Positions 9,587 through 19,602 of a stretch of DNA of 64,000 nucleotides are shown piece by piece. This DNA comes from Nitrospirales bacterium (GTDB taxonomy: Bacteria; Nitrospirota; Nitrospiria; Nitrospirales; UBA8639), in NCBI GenBank assembly GCA_029261255.1, contig JAJDBQ010000195.1, forward strand, positions 1 through 64,000, written 5' to 3'. The first letter of the stretch is position 1, and every line of letters starts with the position of its first letter. The translations under genes were made by a program, and so were the position numbers. The notes beneath the pieces are model-generated. The model had not been told where the DNA came from and did not search any database. It saw only the letters and a program-made list of their open reading frames with translations.

Positions 9587-10892
9587 ACGGCTTGTTACGA
9601 GCCTTCAAAACATCTTCAAAATACCAGAATTACGTAGTAGGGTACTTTTTACCCTAGCGATGTTGGCTGTTTACAGGATTGGAGCACATGTTCCGACACC
9701 GGGCATCAATAATGAAGAACTTTTTAAATTTCTCACCGAACGCGGTGGGGCCCTTATGGGTTTTCTGGATATTTTTTCCGGTGGAGCTTTATCAAGGCTA
9801 ACTATCTTTGCGTTGGGCATTATGCCCTATATCAGCGCTTCAATTATTCTGCAGCTTCTAACCGTTGTTGTCCCGCATCTCTCCAAATTAGCAAAAGAAG
9901 GTGAACGAGGCAGAAAAGCGATTATTCAATATACTCGTTATGGCACTATCGTCATTGCGTTTATTCAGGGATTTGGTATAGCTCTTGGCCTAGAAGGCAT
10001 GAATGACGGAGCTTTCGTGCTAGATCCTGGATGGGCCTTCAGATTTATGACGGTAATTACATTGGTTGCTGGCACAGCATTTCTTATGTGGCTGGGTGAG
10101 CAAATTACTGAGCGAGGTGTTGGAAATGGAATTTCGCTTATCATTTTTTCAGGAATCGTTGCCAGCTTGCCAGGAGCTATTGTCCAAACATTTGAATTAT
10201 ACAAAATAGGACAAATTAGCCTCATACTTTTGATTCTACTTGCTTTGGTGATGCTAGCAGTTATGGCGGCAATTGTATTTTTAGAAAGTGGTCGAAGAAA
10301 AATTGCGGTGCAATATGCCAAACGTGTCGTAGGGCGAAAAGTCTATGGCGGGCAAAATACTCATATACCACTGAAAATCAATACGGCTGGAGTTATCCCC
10401 CCAATTTTCGCATCATCCATCATTGCGTTCCCTGCAACAATTACGAGTTTCATCCAAGAGCCTTGGGTTCAATCTATAGGGGCACAATTGGCACCTGGTT
10501 CACTGTTGTATACATTCATCTATATTGGACTTATTATTTTCTTTTGCTTTTTTTACACAGCTGTCGTATTGAATCCAGTGGATATGGCGGACAATATGAA
10601 AAAATACGGCGGTTTTATTCCAGGTATTCGTCCTGGACAAAAGACTGCTGATTTTATATATAAAGTTTTAACCAGAATTACCTTTGCTGGAGCCATCTAC
10701 CTTGCAATTGTTTGTGTAATACCAGAATTGCTTATTTATAAGTTGAATATGCCATTTTATTTTGGTGGGACTTCATTGCTGATTGTGATTGGTGTGGGTC
10801 TTGATACAGCTCAGCAAATTGAGAATCATATGTTGATGCGAAATTATGACGGTTTTCTCGGGAAAGGTTCATTGAAAGGCCGAAACGGCTAG
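9579..10892 (+). CDS. secY: Protein translocase subunit SecY
   Basis: The 437-residue inner-membrane protein has ten hydrophobic segments. SecY hallmarks are [43 protein letters not shown], the loop [16 protein letters not shown] and [21 protein letters not shown]. It forms the Sec channel with SecE and SecG. The GTG start overlaps the end of rplO, and adk follows after 4 bases. Confidence 0.97.
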   Translation: MLERLVTSLQNIFKIPELRSRVLFTLAMLAVYRIGAHVPTPGINNEELFKFLTERGGALMGFLDIFSGGALSRLTIFALGIMPYISASIILQLLTVVVPHLSKLAKEGERGRKAIIQYTRYGTIVIAFIQGFGIALGLEGMNDGAFVLDPGWAFRFMTVITLVAGTAFLMWLGEQITERGVGNGISLIIFSGIVASLPGAIVQTFELYKIGQISLILLILLALVMLAVMAAIVFLESGRRKIAVQYAKRVVGRKVYGGQNTHIPLKINTAGVIPPIFASSIIAFPATITSFIQEPWVQSIGAQLAPGSLLYTFIYIGLIIFFCFFYTAVVLNPVDMADNMKKYGGFIPGIRPGQKTADFIYKVLTRITFAGAIYLAIVCVIPELLIYKLNMPFYFGGTSLLIVIGVGLDTAQQIENHMLMRNYDGFLGKGSLKGRNG

Positions 10893-10896
10893 CCGT

Positions 10897-11553
10897 ATGC
10901 GAGTAATTTTTCTAGGACCTCCAGGAGTGGGAAAAGGTACCCAGGCTGACTTTATCGCCCAGAAGTATAGTATTCCTAAGTTGTCAACTGGGGATTTACT
11001 TCGCGAGAGTGTAGCGAATGAAACGGAGCTAGGGAAAGAAGCTAAGGGCTACATGAATCGAGGTGAGTTAGTCCCTGATGACGTTGTTGTTGGGCTTGTA
11101 GAAGAAAAGTTGTCTTCCCCTCAATGCAAGCAAGGCTTTCTTCTTGATGGATTCCCGCGAACAGAGGCTCAGGCTGATCAGCTATCACGCTATTTAGTTT
11201 CAACGGAGAAAGAATTGGATCGAGTGGTGTATTTTACCCTGTCTAAGGATGAGATTATCCGACGTATTAGTGGAAGACGAAGTTGTCCTGATTGCAAAGC
11301 TGTTTATCATCTCGAATCTGTTCCTCCACAAAAGGATGGGGTATGTGATGTTTGTGGTAAATCCCTGATACAACGAAATGATGATAAACCGGAAACAGTT
11401 GAATCACGCCTAGCTGTGTATCAGGAGCAGACGGCTCCATTAGTTGAGTATTATAAAACACGAAAAATTCTACTGGAGTTGGACGGAGCGGGGTTAGTTT
11501 CGGCCGTACAGGAGCGTTTAGTAGCTCTTTTGGATCAGCCAAGAGTAGAATGA
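10897..11553 (+). CDS. adk: Adenylate kinase (zinc-type LID)
   Basis: The 218-residue enzyme interconverts ATP + AMP and 2 ADP. The P-loop is GPPGVGKGT at residues 7-15, followed by STGDLLR and DGFPRTEAQ. The LID holds two CxxC pairs (SCPDCKAVYH and VCDVCGKSL), so it should bind structural zinc, as in Gram-positive and many other adenylate kinases but not in the E. coli enzyme. The TGA overlaps the map ATG. Confidence 0.97.
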   Translation: MRVIFLGPPGVGKGTQADFIAQKYSIPKLSTGDLLRESVANETELGKEAKGYMNRGELVPDDVVVGLVEEKLSSPQCKQGFLLDGFPRTEAQADQLSRYLVSTEKELDRVVYFTLSKDEIIRRISGRRSCPDCKAVYHLESVPPQKDGVCDVCGKSLIQRNDDKPETVESRLAVYQEQTAPLVEYYKTRKILLELDGAGLVSAVQERLVALLDQPRVE

Positions 11554-12302
11554 TAATTCTGAAAACTTCTGAAGAGATAGAATTGATATCTCGAGCTGGT
11601 AAAATTGTGGCAGAATGTCAAAAAATATTGATACAGGAACTCAAGCCAGGAATGACAACCTTGGACTTAGATGCATTAACAAATACCTGTATTCGTGACC
11701 TTGGTGGTATCCCAGCATTCAAGGGCTATAGGAATTTTCCAAAGAGCTTGTGTGCGTCTATCAATGAGGAAGTTGTTCATGGAATCCCGTCGAGGCGAGT
11801 GCTCAATGAAGGTGATATTATTGGGCTCGATGTTGGAGCGATCGTGGAGGGGTTTTATGGAGATGGTGCGGTGACTGTTTCTGTTGGAGAAATTAATCCA
11901 CCTATCCGTCAGTTGATAGATGTCACCCGTGATGCGTTGTCGAAGGGGCTGGAGAAAGCCGTTGTGGGGAATCGTTTATCAGATATTTCGTTCGCTATAC
12001 AATCGCATGTCGAACAACATGGATTTTCTGTTGTTCGTGACTTTGTCGGGCATGGCATTGGTCGACAATTGCATGAAGAGCCACAGGTTCCTAATTATGG
12101 GAAGCCTGGGCAAGGGCCTCGCTTGAAACCTGGGATGGCTCTTGCTATCGAACCCATGGTCAATATTGGAGGCGCTGGGGTGAAAGTCTTAGAAGATGGG
12201 TGGACAGCAGTCACAAGTGACGGTTCACTATCAGCACACTTTGAACATACGATCTCCATTGAGCCTGAGGGACCTCCGCGGGTTCTTACAGCTTGTGTGT
12301 AG
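11550..12302 (+). CDS. map: Methionine aminopeptidase, type I
   Basis: The 250-residue enzyme removes N-terminal methionine. The metal ligands are visible in GLDVGAIVEGFYGDGAV (two Asp), GHGIGRQLHEEPQVPN (His), AIEPMV (Glu) and the final SAHFEHTISI (Glu). It has no SH3-like zinc-finger extension. It follows adk with a four-base overlap, the usual secY-adk-map-infA order. Confidence 0.96.
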   Translation: MIILKTSEEIELISRAGKIVAECQKILIQELKPGMTTLDLDALTNTCIRDLGGIPAFKGYRNFPKSLCASINEEVVHGIPSRRVLNEGDIIGLDVGAIVEGFYGDGAVTVSVGEINPPIRQLIDVTRDALSKGLEKAVVGNRLSDISFAIQSHVEQHGFSVVRDFVGHGIGRQLHEEPQVPNYGKPGQGPRLKPGMALAIEPMVNIGGAGVKVLEDGWTAVTSDGSLSAHFEHTISIEPEGPPRVLTACV

Positions 12303-12326
12303 AGGAGAAGACTTGGTACCTTCCTG

Positions 12327-12545
12327 ATGGGAAAAGAAGATATTATTGAAGTGCAAGGGGCAGTGACGGAAACATTACCCAATGCGATGTTTCGAGTTCG
12401 CCTGGAAACTGGGCATAAGATATTGGCCCATATTTCAGGTAAGATGCGTATGCATTTCATCCGAATTTTACCAGGGGATAAGGTCACGGTTGAACTTTCC
12501 CCCTATGATCTGACGCGTGGACGGATTACTTATCGGTTTAAATAG
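12327..12545 (+). CDS. infA: Translation initiation factor IF-1
   Basis: The 72-residue OB-fold protein has [39 protein letters not shown] and the ending GRITYRFK, all close to the IF-1 consensus. It binds the 30S A site during initiation. Confidence 0.97.
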   Translation: MGKEDIIEVQGAVTETLPNAMFRVRLETGHKILAHISGKMRMHFIRILPGDKVTVELSPYDLTRGRITYRFK

Positions 12546-12556
12546 AGGGTGATATT

Positions 12557-12670
12557 GTGAAAGTGAAATCATCAGTCAAGCCAATTTGTGTTAAATGTAG
12601 TGTGATTCGCCGAAAAGGCGTCGTTCGAGTTTTGTGTTCAAACCCTCGACATAAACAGCGTCAAGGCTAA
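12557..12670 (+). CDS. rpmJ: 50S ribosomal protein L36, zinc-binding form
   Basis: A short ORF from GTG at 12557 to TAA at 12668-12670 encodes 37 residues beginning [20 protein letters not shown] and ending [11 protein letters not shown]. The pattern C-x2-C, C, H is the L36 zinc ribbon. It lies between infA and rpsM, its usual position. Confidence 0.96.
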   Translation: MKVKSSVKPICVKCSVIRRKGVVRVLCSNPRHKQRQG

Positions 12671-12728
12671 CTAGGGTGTAGTTGGATAAGAAATTTCAAG
12701 CAGTGTCTTTAACGAAGGATAATAAGCA

Positions 12729-13100
12729 ATGGCCAGAATTGCGGGTGTAGAACTTCCTGTTGGAAAGCGAGTTGATGTCGGCTTGACGTATATTTATGGC
12801 ATTGGACCGGCTCGCTCAAAAGAAATCTTGCGTAAGATTGGCGTCTCTTTTGATACGAGGATCAGAGACTTACAGGAAGATGAAGTGGTGAAATTGCGGG
12901 AAACGATAGATCAGGACTATGACGTCGAAGGCGATCTCCGCAAAGAAATCACTATGAGTATTAAGCGATTAATGGATATTGGAACATATCGAGGGCTTCG
13001 ACATAGAAAGGGTCTCCCGGTTAGAGGGCAACGGACTAAAACGAATTCTAGGACCAGAAAAGGCCGTCGAGGTGCAATCGGTGGAAAATCAAAACGCTAA
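12729..13100 (+). CDS. rpsM: 30S ribosomal protein S13
   Basis: The 123-residue S13 has [26 protein letters not shown] and the C-terminal [19 protein letters not shown] segment that contacts P-site tRNA. It is first in the alpha block (rpsM-rpsK-rpsD-rpoA-rplQ). Confidence 0.97.
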   Translation: MARIAGVELPVGKRVDVGLTYIYGIGPARSKEILRKIGVSFDTRIRDLQEDEVVKLRETIDQDYDVEGDLRKEITMSIKRLMDIGTYRGLRHRKGLPVRGQRTKTNSRTRKGRRGAIGGKSKR

Positions 13101-13121
13101 ACCTGGCGAAAGGGACGGTTC

Positions 13122-13505
13122 ATGAGTGTCAAGAAGGGGAAGAAAAAGGAACGGAAAATCGTACAGGTTGGTATCGTTCATATTATGGCTTCTTTTAATA
13201 ATACGATTGTAACCATAACTGACTTGACTGGGGGAGCGGTTTCTTGGGCAAGCGCTGGCAGTCAAGGCTTTAAGGGGTCGAGAAAGAGTACACCGTTTGC
13301 TGCTACGCGTGCTGGTGAGGTTGCAGCAAAAAAGGCAATGGAACATGGATTAAGGCAGGTTGATGTGTATGTAAATGGGCCTGGTTCTGGGCGGGAAGCT
13401 GCGGTTCGAGCACTCCAGTCTGTCGGTTTGCGAGTGAACCTAATTCGTGATGTCACGCCTATACCTCATAATGGGTGTCGGCCTCCTAAGCGCCGAAGAG
13501 TGTAA
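13122..13505 (+). CDS. rpsK: 30S ribosomal protein S11
   Basis: The 127-residue S11 has [31 protein letters not shown] and the C-terminal [20 protein letters not shown], where the asparagine-glycine site is often isomerised in S11. S11 is part of the 30S platform. The order rpsM-rpsK-rpsD is standard. Confidence 0.97.
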   Translation: MSVKKGKKKERKIVQVGIVHIMASFNNTIVTITDLTGGAVSWASAGSQGFKGSRKSTPFAATRAGEVAAKKAMEHGLRQVDVYVNGPGSGREAAVRALQSVGLRVNLIRDVTPIPHNGCRPPKRRRV

Positions 13506-13555
13506 AGTAGCTAGGTAAAATTTAAGTAGAATCTTGAGATAGGGGGAGAACGGTT

Positions 13556-14185
13556 ATGGCCAAATATACAGGGCCTGTATGTCGACTATGTCGACGAGAA
13601 GGTGTCAAGCTTTTCCTGAAAGGCACACGGTGCATGTCGGAGAAGTGTGCAATTGAACGCCGAAGCTATCCGCCTGGGCAACACGGACAGTCACGGCGAT
13701 CACGGCCTACCGAATATGGGACTCAGCTGAGAGAAAAACAAAAGCTCCGTCGTGTCTATGGAATGCAAGAGCGCCAATTTCTCAAGACATTTCATATAGC
13801 TGAACGCCGCGAAGGTGTGACAGGGGAACACTTATTAAGCCTTTTAGAGAGAAGACTGGATAACGTCGTGTATCGACTAGGTTTTGCTGCATCGCGAGGC
13901 CAGGCCAGGCAGTTGGTGAACCACGGACATTTATTAGTAAATGGGCGGAAGGCGACGATTCCCTCAATGACTATAAACGTCGGCGATTCAATCGAAGTCA
14001 AAGAGAAAAGTCGTCAACTTGTTCCGGTTCAGGCAGCTCTGGAAATAGCAGAGGGTCGAGGGGTCCCGAATTGGTTAGACATGGAACGCAATTTATTAAA
14101 GGGAACGGTTCAAGCTCTTCCCACCAAAGATGATATTGATGTGTTAGTGAATGAGCAAGTTGTAGTTGAATTGTATTCACGATAA
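13556..14185 (+). CDS. rpsD: 30S ribosomal protein S4, zinc-binding form
   Basis: The 209-residue S4 keeps four cysteines in the N-terminal 32 residues (CRLCRREG, then C-x4-C in RCMSEKC), the zinc-binding version. The S4 RNA-binding motif is [20 protein letters not shown] around residue 100. S4 starts 16S rRNA assembly, works in proofreading and is the alpha-operon regulator in E. coli. A GGGGGAGAACGG site precedes the ATG. Confidence 0.97.
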   Translation: MAKYTGPVCRLCRREGVKLFLKGTRCMSEKCAIERRSYPPGQHGQSRRSRPTEYGTQLREKQKLRRVYGMQERQFLKTFHIAERREGVTGEHLLSLLERRLDNVVYRLGFAASRGQARQLVNHGHLLVNGRKATIPSMTINVGDSIEVKEKSRQLVPVQAALEIAEGRGVPNWLDMERNLLKGTVQALPTKDDIDVLVNEQVVVELYSR

Positions 14186-14241
14186 CGTTGATGGACAGGA
14201 TGGTTCATGATCTATAGAAACGATACAAGGGGTATGGGGCA

Positions 14242-15270
14242 ATGGCTACCGCCTTGGGATCAAGAAAGGGAGACGCGATCCTTATGATTACAAGCATGAA
14301 GGATTTCCAATTGCCCACAAAGCTGGAGTTGGAAAAAGAAACGGCTTCGGCAACGTATGGCAAATTTGTTGCTGAACCCTTTGAACGAGGGTTTGGGACG
14401 ACAATGGGTAGTGCTCTTCGTAGAGTTCTGCTTTCATCTCTCCCAGGCGCAGCTGTGACTTCTGTCAAGATTGAAGGCGTCTATCATGAATTTTCCACCA
14501 TTCCTGGGGTCACTGAAGATGTCACGATCCTGATTCTCAACATTAAGGGGATACGGTTACGGCTCTATTCAGATAAGGCGAAGGCTATTCACTTAACAAA
14601 AACAGGCCCTGGTGAAGTGAAAGCGGGTGACCTTGATGTAGATGCTGATGTCACCATTTTGAATCCAGATTTGCACATCGCTACATTAGACAAGGATGCG
14701 TCATTAAATATTGAGCTTATTGTGAAGCCTGGTCGAGGGTATGTTCCAGCTGAGCGAAATAAAGAAGAGGGACTGCCTATCGGAGTGATTCCAGTTGATT
14801 CGGTATTCTCTCCGATTAAACGCGTCAATTTTAGTGTTGAAAGCGCGCGTGTCGGGCGAATTACGGATTATGATAAATTGCTTCTTGAAGTCTGGACCGA
14901 TGACAGTATTACTCCCCAAGAAGCTGTGACTGCTGCCGGAAGTATTTTGCGAGATCATTTGGATATATGTTTACCATCAGATGATTCGGCCGAGCCGGTC
15001 CAGGAAGACAGCACTGACGAAGCCAATTTGCAAATTAACCAGCATTTGTTTCGCAGCGTGAATGAGCTAGAACTCTCGGTTCGTGCAGCCAATTGTTTGA
15101 AGAATGCTAATATTAAAAGTATTGGTGAATTAGTACAGCGAAGCGAAAATGAAATGTTGAAGACTAAGAATTTCGGGAAAAAGTCTTTGAATGAAATTAA
15201 AGAAGTCTTATTAGAGATGGGGTTGGAATTAGGGACTAAAGTTAGCGAAGTCACTGAATCCCATTCCTGA
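14242..15270 (+). CDS. rpoA: RNA polymerase alpha subunit
   Basis: The N-terminal domain shows [20 protein letters not shown], the dimerisation region. The C-terminal domain, from about residue 265, has [16 protein letters not shown] and [15 protein letters not shown], which binds UP-element DNA and activators. The 342-residue length uses the ATG at 14242, which has AAGGGG upstream. A second in-frame ATG at 14284 behind AAAGGGAG would give 328 residues, closer to E. coli (329). Either start is possible. Confidence 0.96.
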   Translation: MATALGSRKGDAILMITSMKDFQLPTKLELEKETASATYGKFVAEPFERGFGTTMGSALRRVLLSSLPGAAVTSVKIEGVYHEFSTIPGVTEDVTILILNIKGIRLRLYSDKAKAIHLTKTGPGEVKAGDLDVDADVTILNPDLHIATLDKDASLNIELIVKPGRGYVPAERNKEEGLPIGVIPVDSVFSPIKRVNFSVESARVGRITDYDKLLLEVWTDDSITPQEAVTAAGSILRDHLDICLPSDDSAEPVQEDSTDEANLQINQHLFRSVNELELSVRAANCLKNANIKSIGELVQRSENEMLKTKNFGKKSLNEIKEVLLEMGLELGTKVSEVTESHS

Positions 15271-15293
15271 CTTGATACAAGGAGGGCGTCGTT

Positions 15294-15695
15294 GTGCGTC
15301 ATAGAAAACGTGGTAGACAATTAGGGCGAAATACAAAACATAGGCTCGCACTCTTTCGGAATTTAGCCACATCGTTAGTTGAGCATGAACGAATCGAAAC
15401 GACTGAAGCCAAAGCTAAAGAGTTGCGTGGAATTGCAGATAAACTCATTACACTCGGTAAAGAAGGAACTCTCCATGCCCGGAGAGGTGCGCTTCGTGTG
15501 TTACGCACAAAAGAGGCTGTATCCAAACTTTTTGATGATGTTGCCAAGAGGTTTTCGACTCGTCATGGTGGCTATACAAGAATCATTAAGACACGACAGC
15601 GACCTGGAGATGCGGCTAAATTAGTAGCAATTGAATTTGTTGAAGGCATTGCTGGAGATCAACAACTCACGACAACAGCAGATTCTCAAGAATAG
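15294..15695 (+). CDS. rplQ: 50S ribosomal protein L17
   Basis: The 133-residue L17 starts (GTG) with [20 protein letters not shown] and ends in the typical region [18 protein letters not shown]. It closes the alpha block, and a hairpin terminator follows about 80 bases later. An AAGGAGG site lies upstream of the start. Confidence 0.97.
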   Translation: MRHRKRGRQLGRNTKHRLALFRNLATSLVEHERIETTEAKAKELRGIADKLITLGKEGTLHARRGALRVLRTKEAVSKLFDDVAKRFSTRHGGYTRIIKTRQRPGDAAKLVAIEFVEGIAGDQQLTTTADSQE

Positions 15696-15776
15696 GAAAT
15701 TTTGAGTACCTTTCCTTCTGCTTTTCCTCTTTGTTTATTTCTTTTCTCTCCCTAAAATCACGTCTTCTACCTATCA

Positions 15777-15823
15777 GCGCAGGGCATTTATTTACTTGCA
15801 AAATGCCCTGTGCTATGATTTTT
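15777..15823 (+). terminator. Rho-independent-type terminator after rplQ
   Basis: Bases 15777-15789 pair with 15801-15813 in a 13-base stem with one G-U pair and an 11-base loop. A T-rich stretch follows, then a second run of T near 15830. It stands between the end of the ribosomal cluster and lptC and probably separates the two transcription units. Confidence 0.7.
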
Positions 15824-15872
15824 GCTGGGTTTTTGGCGCTCTGATCTTACTTGAAGGTGTCATCGAGAGCTG

Positions 15873-16451
15873 ATGAAAACCTACATCATTCGGAGTGTTC
15901 TTACGATATCAGTCATTGCGCTGACAGTTTTTGTTGCCCATCGAGTGATCACCCATATGCAAGCAAGAAGTGCAGCTACAGCTTCGGTCCCAACCAAGGA
16001 ACAGCAAGGAGCGGATGCCTGGATTCAAGGTTTTTCCTACCACCAAACGAGATCGGGTGCATCAAAATGGGTAGTCACGGCTGATCAAGCGAAAGTATTT
16101 GATGAGAAGCATACTGCCGAATTACAAGAGGTGAAGGTTCAGTTGTTTGATCAGGATTTCCAAAAAGAACAAATGCATATCGTGGCAGAAGAGGGTGTGA
16201 TGAATACGGAAAGCAACGATTTTGATTTAGTGAGCCAAGATAAGAAAACAATCATGACCTTCGAGGCTGGGTATCAAGTATTTTCTGACAGATTGACATG
16301 GAAGGAAGATGCGCGACAATTTCAGACGGAGGATTCAGTCGTGATTCTAGCTCAAGGGTTAGTCATAACAGGAACCGGTTTGATCGGAGATATTGAGAAA
16401 AAAGAATTTCAATTGCTTCATAATGTTCGTGCGGAGGTATCTTCACCATAA
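15873..16451 (+). CDS. lptC: LptC-like LPS export protein
   Basis: The 192-residue protein has one N-terminal membrane anchor (about residues 7-28) and a periplasmic beta-jellyroll-type domain. WIQGFSYHQTRSGASKW and AELQEVKVQLFDQD match the LptC pattern. LptC passes lipopolysaccharide from the LptB2FG transporter to LptA. Sequence conservation in this family is low, so the call rests partly on the lptC-lptA-lptB order. Confidence 0.85.
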   Translation: MKTYIIRSVLTISVIALTVFVAHRVITHMQARSAATASVPTKEQQGADAWIQGFSYHQTRSGASKWVVTADQAKVFDEKHTAELQEVKVQLFDQDFQKEQMHIVAEEGVMNTESNDFDLVSQDKKTIMTFEAGYQVFSDRLTWKEDARQFQTEDSVVILAQGLVITGTGLIGDIEKKEFQLLHNVRAEVSSP

Positions 16452-16456
16452 AACAT

Positions 16457-16972
16457 TTGCTGTGGGTCAACAGTCGTTGGTTGGTCATTTTTGGTGTTGT
16501 TGTCTGTTTTCCCATTCTAGGGTGGGGAGAAAGCCAAAAAACGGCAACCGTGATTACTTCGAATACGATGACGGCTAGCAGCCAGGCTAATAAGGCTGTA
16601 TTTCGTGAAAACGTGAAAATGGTACAAGAGGAGCTGGTCGTCTATTCCGATGTCATGATTGTGTATTTCAAGGAAAATGGCATCAACGGATCCTCTCCTA
16701 CTAGGCCATCTTCGCCAGAAAATTCCCAAAAAGAAATACGAGTGATTGAAGCGAAAGGCCATGTCAAGATTACCAAAGGTGAAAGCCGCGCAACATGTAC
16801 ACGTGCTCTGTATGACAAGAAAAATGAAAAGATCATTCTTTTAGGATCTCCGGTTGTATGGCAGGATGGTACACGTGTGAGTGGGCAGAAGATCACAATG
16901 TATCTCAAAGAAAATTGGAGTACTGTAGAAGGTGGCACTCGTGTCACGATTGAAGAGGCAGAAGTGAATTAG
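16457..16972 (+). CDS. lptA: LptA-like periplasmic LPS-binding protein
   Basis: This OstA/LptA-domain protein shows the repeated pattern TSNTMTASSQANKAVFRENV, VIEAKGHVKITKGE and GSPVVWQDGTRVSGQKITMY. LptA forms the periplasmic bridge for lipopolysaccharide. A signal peptide occupies about the first 25 residues. The coordinates use TTG at 16457. A better-placed start may be ATA at 16448, 9 bases after a perfect GGAGGT and overlapping the lptC stop, giving MKHLLW at the front. A serine- and proline-rich insert lies near residue 80. Confidence 0.85.
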   Translation: MLWVNSRWLVIFGVVVCFPILGWGESQKTATVITSNTMTASSQANKAVFRENVKMVQEELVVYSDVMIVYFKENGINGSSPTRPSSPENSQKEIRVIEAKGHVKITKGESRATCTRALYDKKNEKIILLGSPVVWQDGTRVSGQKITMYLKENWSTVEGGTRVTIEEAEVN

Positions 16973-17175
16973 CGTATACTTTCATCATTGCATGATACTT
17001 GAAAGCAATCCGAATGAGCGCGACGTGAATAGTTGTAAATATGTAGTGGATATAACATTGATCAAGAGTTTGACGTCAACACATCCGTATGTCGCATGAT
17101 AACTAGTTTTCCACGAAGTAAGTTTACTGCTTTTGGTGTCACGATAATGCAATCGGTTTGCGTCGTATCCAGACC

Positions 17176-17928
17176 ATGACGGAAGGTCAGGCACAGGTTC
17201 CCCAAAAAATTTCTGCGAAGAATCTTCAGAAGAGTTTCAAGGGCCGACAAGTTGTTCGGGGAGTGAGTGTTGAATTGTTGGGCGGAGAAATCGTAGGGCT
17301 GCTAGGTCCGAATGGTGCCGGAAAAACTACGATTTTTGATATGGTCGTGGGGCTTTGTCAGCCAGATCAAGGTGGTATTTTTCTTAATCAAGAGGAAATA
17401 ACTCACCTTCCGATGTATCAACGTGCAAGACGGGGTATTGGATATCTGCCTCAAGAAGCCTCAATCTTTCGTAGACTTTCAGTGGAGGACAATGTATTGG
17501 CTGTTCTCGAAACACTGAAGCTCTCAACCACTGACCGGAAAAATCGTTTAGATGTCTTGCTGGAAGAACTCAATCTTACCCGCCTTCGGACTCATGCCTC
17601 CTATACCCTATCAGGGGGAGAGCGGCGGCGGTTGGAAATTACTCGGGCATTAGCAACGAATCCAAACTTTCTTTTACTTGATGAGCCCTTTGCAGGCATT
17701 GATCCGATCGCAGTAGGGGATATTCAGGATATTTTGACCAACCTTACAAAGAAAAACATTGGTATTCTCATTACTGATCACAATGTGCAAGATACGCTTT
17801 CCATTACCGACCGAGCCTATATAATAAGTGAAGGTCTGATTTTGGAGAGTGGCACGCCAGAGTTGATTGTGAATAGTCCAAAGGCACGGGCTGTGTACTT
17901 GGGCGAACGTTTTAAAATGTCCCAATAA
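17176..17928 (+). CDS. lptB: LPS export ABC transporter ATPase LptB
   Basis: The 250-residue ABC ATPase has Walker A GPNGAGKTT, the Q-loop LPQEAS, signature LSGGERRRLEI, Walker B LLLDEPFAGIDP and the switch histidine in ITDHNV. The pattern and length are those of LptB, which powers LPS extraction with LptF and LptG (not in this window). I chose the ATG at 17176 over the in-frame TTG at 17158. A 200-base gap separates it from lptA. Confidence 0.93.
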   Translation: MTEGQAQVPQKISAKNLQKSFKGRQVVRGVSVELLGGEIVGLLGPNGAGKTTIFDMVVGLCQPDQGGIFLNQEEITHLPMYQRARRGIGYLPQEASIFRRLSVEDNVLAVLETLKLSTTDRKNRLDVLLEELNLTRLRTHASYTLSGGERRRLEITRALATNPNFLLLDEPFAGIDPIAVGDIQDILTNLTKKNIGILITDHNVQDTLSITDRAYIISEGLILESGTPELIVNSPKARAVYLGERFKMSQ

Positions 17929-17948
17929 CGTGAGATAAATTTACTCTT

Positions 17949-19466
17949 ATGGACCTTCGCTTAGATCTCCGTCTCTCGCAAAAGCTGGTGATGACGCCCC
18001 AGCTGCAACAAGCAATCAAATTGTTGCAATTATCACGATTGGAGCTGCAGCAAAACTTAGTGCAACAGTTGGTTGAAAACCCGCTCCTAGAAGATCAGGC
18101 CCTAGAATCACAGGAAGAAGAAACGACGAATACGGAAGAAGGGAATGAGCGAGTCAAGGAGGTTGAGGCCGATAGCGCCGGATCGACAGATGCTGAAGAG
18201 GCCCAACCAGCGATCAAGGAAAGTGAACCGCTGACATCTGAAGAGTGGGATAATATTTTAGGAAATGATTGGCGTCCAGCGCAACGTGATCAAATCGGGG
18301 CCGGAGATGAGGAGTTTCCTTCGTACGATCAGACCTTAACGAAACAGCCATCGCTTGAAGAACACCTAGATTGGCAACTCCGATTGTCGTCATTGGAAGG
18401 GGCTGACCGTGATATTGGGCGTCTGATTATTGGGAATTTAGATGAAGATGGTTATTTGCGAATCCCGCTGCCAGAGTTAGTCGAGGATGCTCACTGCTCT
18501 TCTGAGCAGCTGGAGTCCGTGCTTCGCCAGATACAGACGTTTGATCCACCAGGCGTCGCGGCGCACGATTTGGCAGAATGTTTACAGATTCAGCTCAAAC
18601 TTATTCAGTACGATGAGGCGGGCCTAGAAAAAAATCTTCCTTCTGAGGTTTCTATGGAAGTGGTGTCCGCGATCATCAATAATCATTTAGTCGATCTGCA
18701 AAAAAAACGGTATCAAGTTGTAGCAAAAACCTTGAGTGTGACGCTGGATGAGGTGTATGAGGCTGTACATGTGATTGAGGGATTAGAGCCTAAGCCTGGG
18801 CGGCCATTCTCAATCGACAGTAATTCCATCATTATCCCTGACGTCTATGTCGTCAAGTATGAGGGCGAATGGGTCGTGTTATTGAATGAAGATGGACTTC
18901 CTCGGTTGAGGATTAGTCCGTATTATCGACGCTTGCTCACATCCTCAGGTGAAGATGCGGGGACAACCAAAACCTATTTGGAAGAGAAACTCAAAGGCGC
19001 ACAATGGATTATTCGAAGCATTGATCAACGTAATAAAACCATCGTGAAAGTTGTGACGAGTTTGATAAAATTCCAAGAAGCGTTCCTCGAAAAAGGTATT
19101 CAGTATCTGCGCCCGTTGGTGTTGAAGCAGGTTGCTGAGGATGTTGGGATGCATGAGTCCACCATTAGTCGGGTGACGACCAATAAGTATGTCCATTGTC
19201 CTCAAGGAATATTGGAGCTGAAGTTCTTTTTTAATGCAGGGATTCAGCGTGCGGATAATCGTGGTGAGGATATGTCTTCTGTCACGGTGCGAGAGCTGAT
19301 CAGGGAAATGGTCGCTCAGGAAGAATCAGCCAACCCGTTAAAAGATCAAGAGATCGTTGCCAGACTCAAACAGAAAAATATATTGATTGCCCGTCGAACA
19401 GTCGCCAAGTATCGAGCTGAACTTCACATTGCCTCAGCCAGCCAGCGAAAACGTATTCCTATTTAA
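17949..19466 (+). CDS. rpoN: RNA polymerase sigma-54 factor
   Basis: The 505-residue protein has the glutamine-rich activator-interaction region (LVMTPQLQQAIKLLQLSRLE, residues 14-33), an acidic linker, the core-binding domain, and the C-terminal RpoN box ARRTVAKYRAEL that reads the -24 element. Sigma-54 directs nitrogen, pilus and other activator-dependent promoters. It lies 20 bases after lptB, the common lptB-rpoN order. The hpf gene that often follows is absent. Confidence 0.96.
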   Translation: MDLRLDLRLSQKLVMTPQLQQAIKLLQLSRLELQQNLVQQLVENPLLEDQALESQEEETTNTEEGNERVKEVEADSAGSTDAEEAQPAIKESEPLTSEEWDNILGNDWRPAQRDQIGAGDEEFPSYDQTLTKQPSLEEHLDWQLRLSSLEGADRDIGRLIIGNLDEDGYLRIPLPELVEDAHCSSEQLESVLRQIQTFDPPGVAAHDLAECLQIQLKLIQYDEAGLEKNLPSEVSMEVVSAIINNHLVDLQKKRYQVVAKTLSVTLDEVYEAVHVIEGLEPKPGRPFSIDSNSIIIPDVYVVKYEGEWVVLLNEDGLPRLRISPYYRRLLTSSGEDAGTTKTYLEEKLKGAQWIIRSIDQRNKTIVKVVTSLIKFQEAFLEKGIQYLRPLVLKQVAEDVGMHESTISRVTTNKYVHCPQGILELKFFFNAGIQRADNRGEDMSSVTVRELIREMVAQEESANPLKDQEIVARLKQKNILIARRTVAKYRAELHIASASQRKRIPI

Positions 19467-19602
19467 TTGCTGTCATAGGGTTTGCCTGAAGTTAGGTGGC
19501 AGATGAGATGAAGTTAAACTGAAAAATTTTGGTGCCTATTGTCCATCGTCTGCAGCCTGATTTAATTCGCGATCATTTCGCGTCGTTCTGGGGAGTGTTG
19601 TT

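Noticed and set aside
16979-17005. Inverted repeat CTTTCA...TGAAAG after lptA
   Set aside because: Short AT-rich arms and no T-run; it is not convincing as a terminator or operator.
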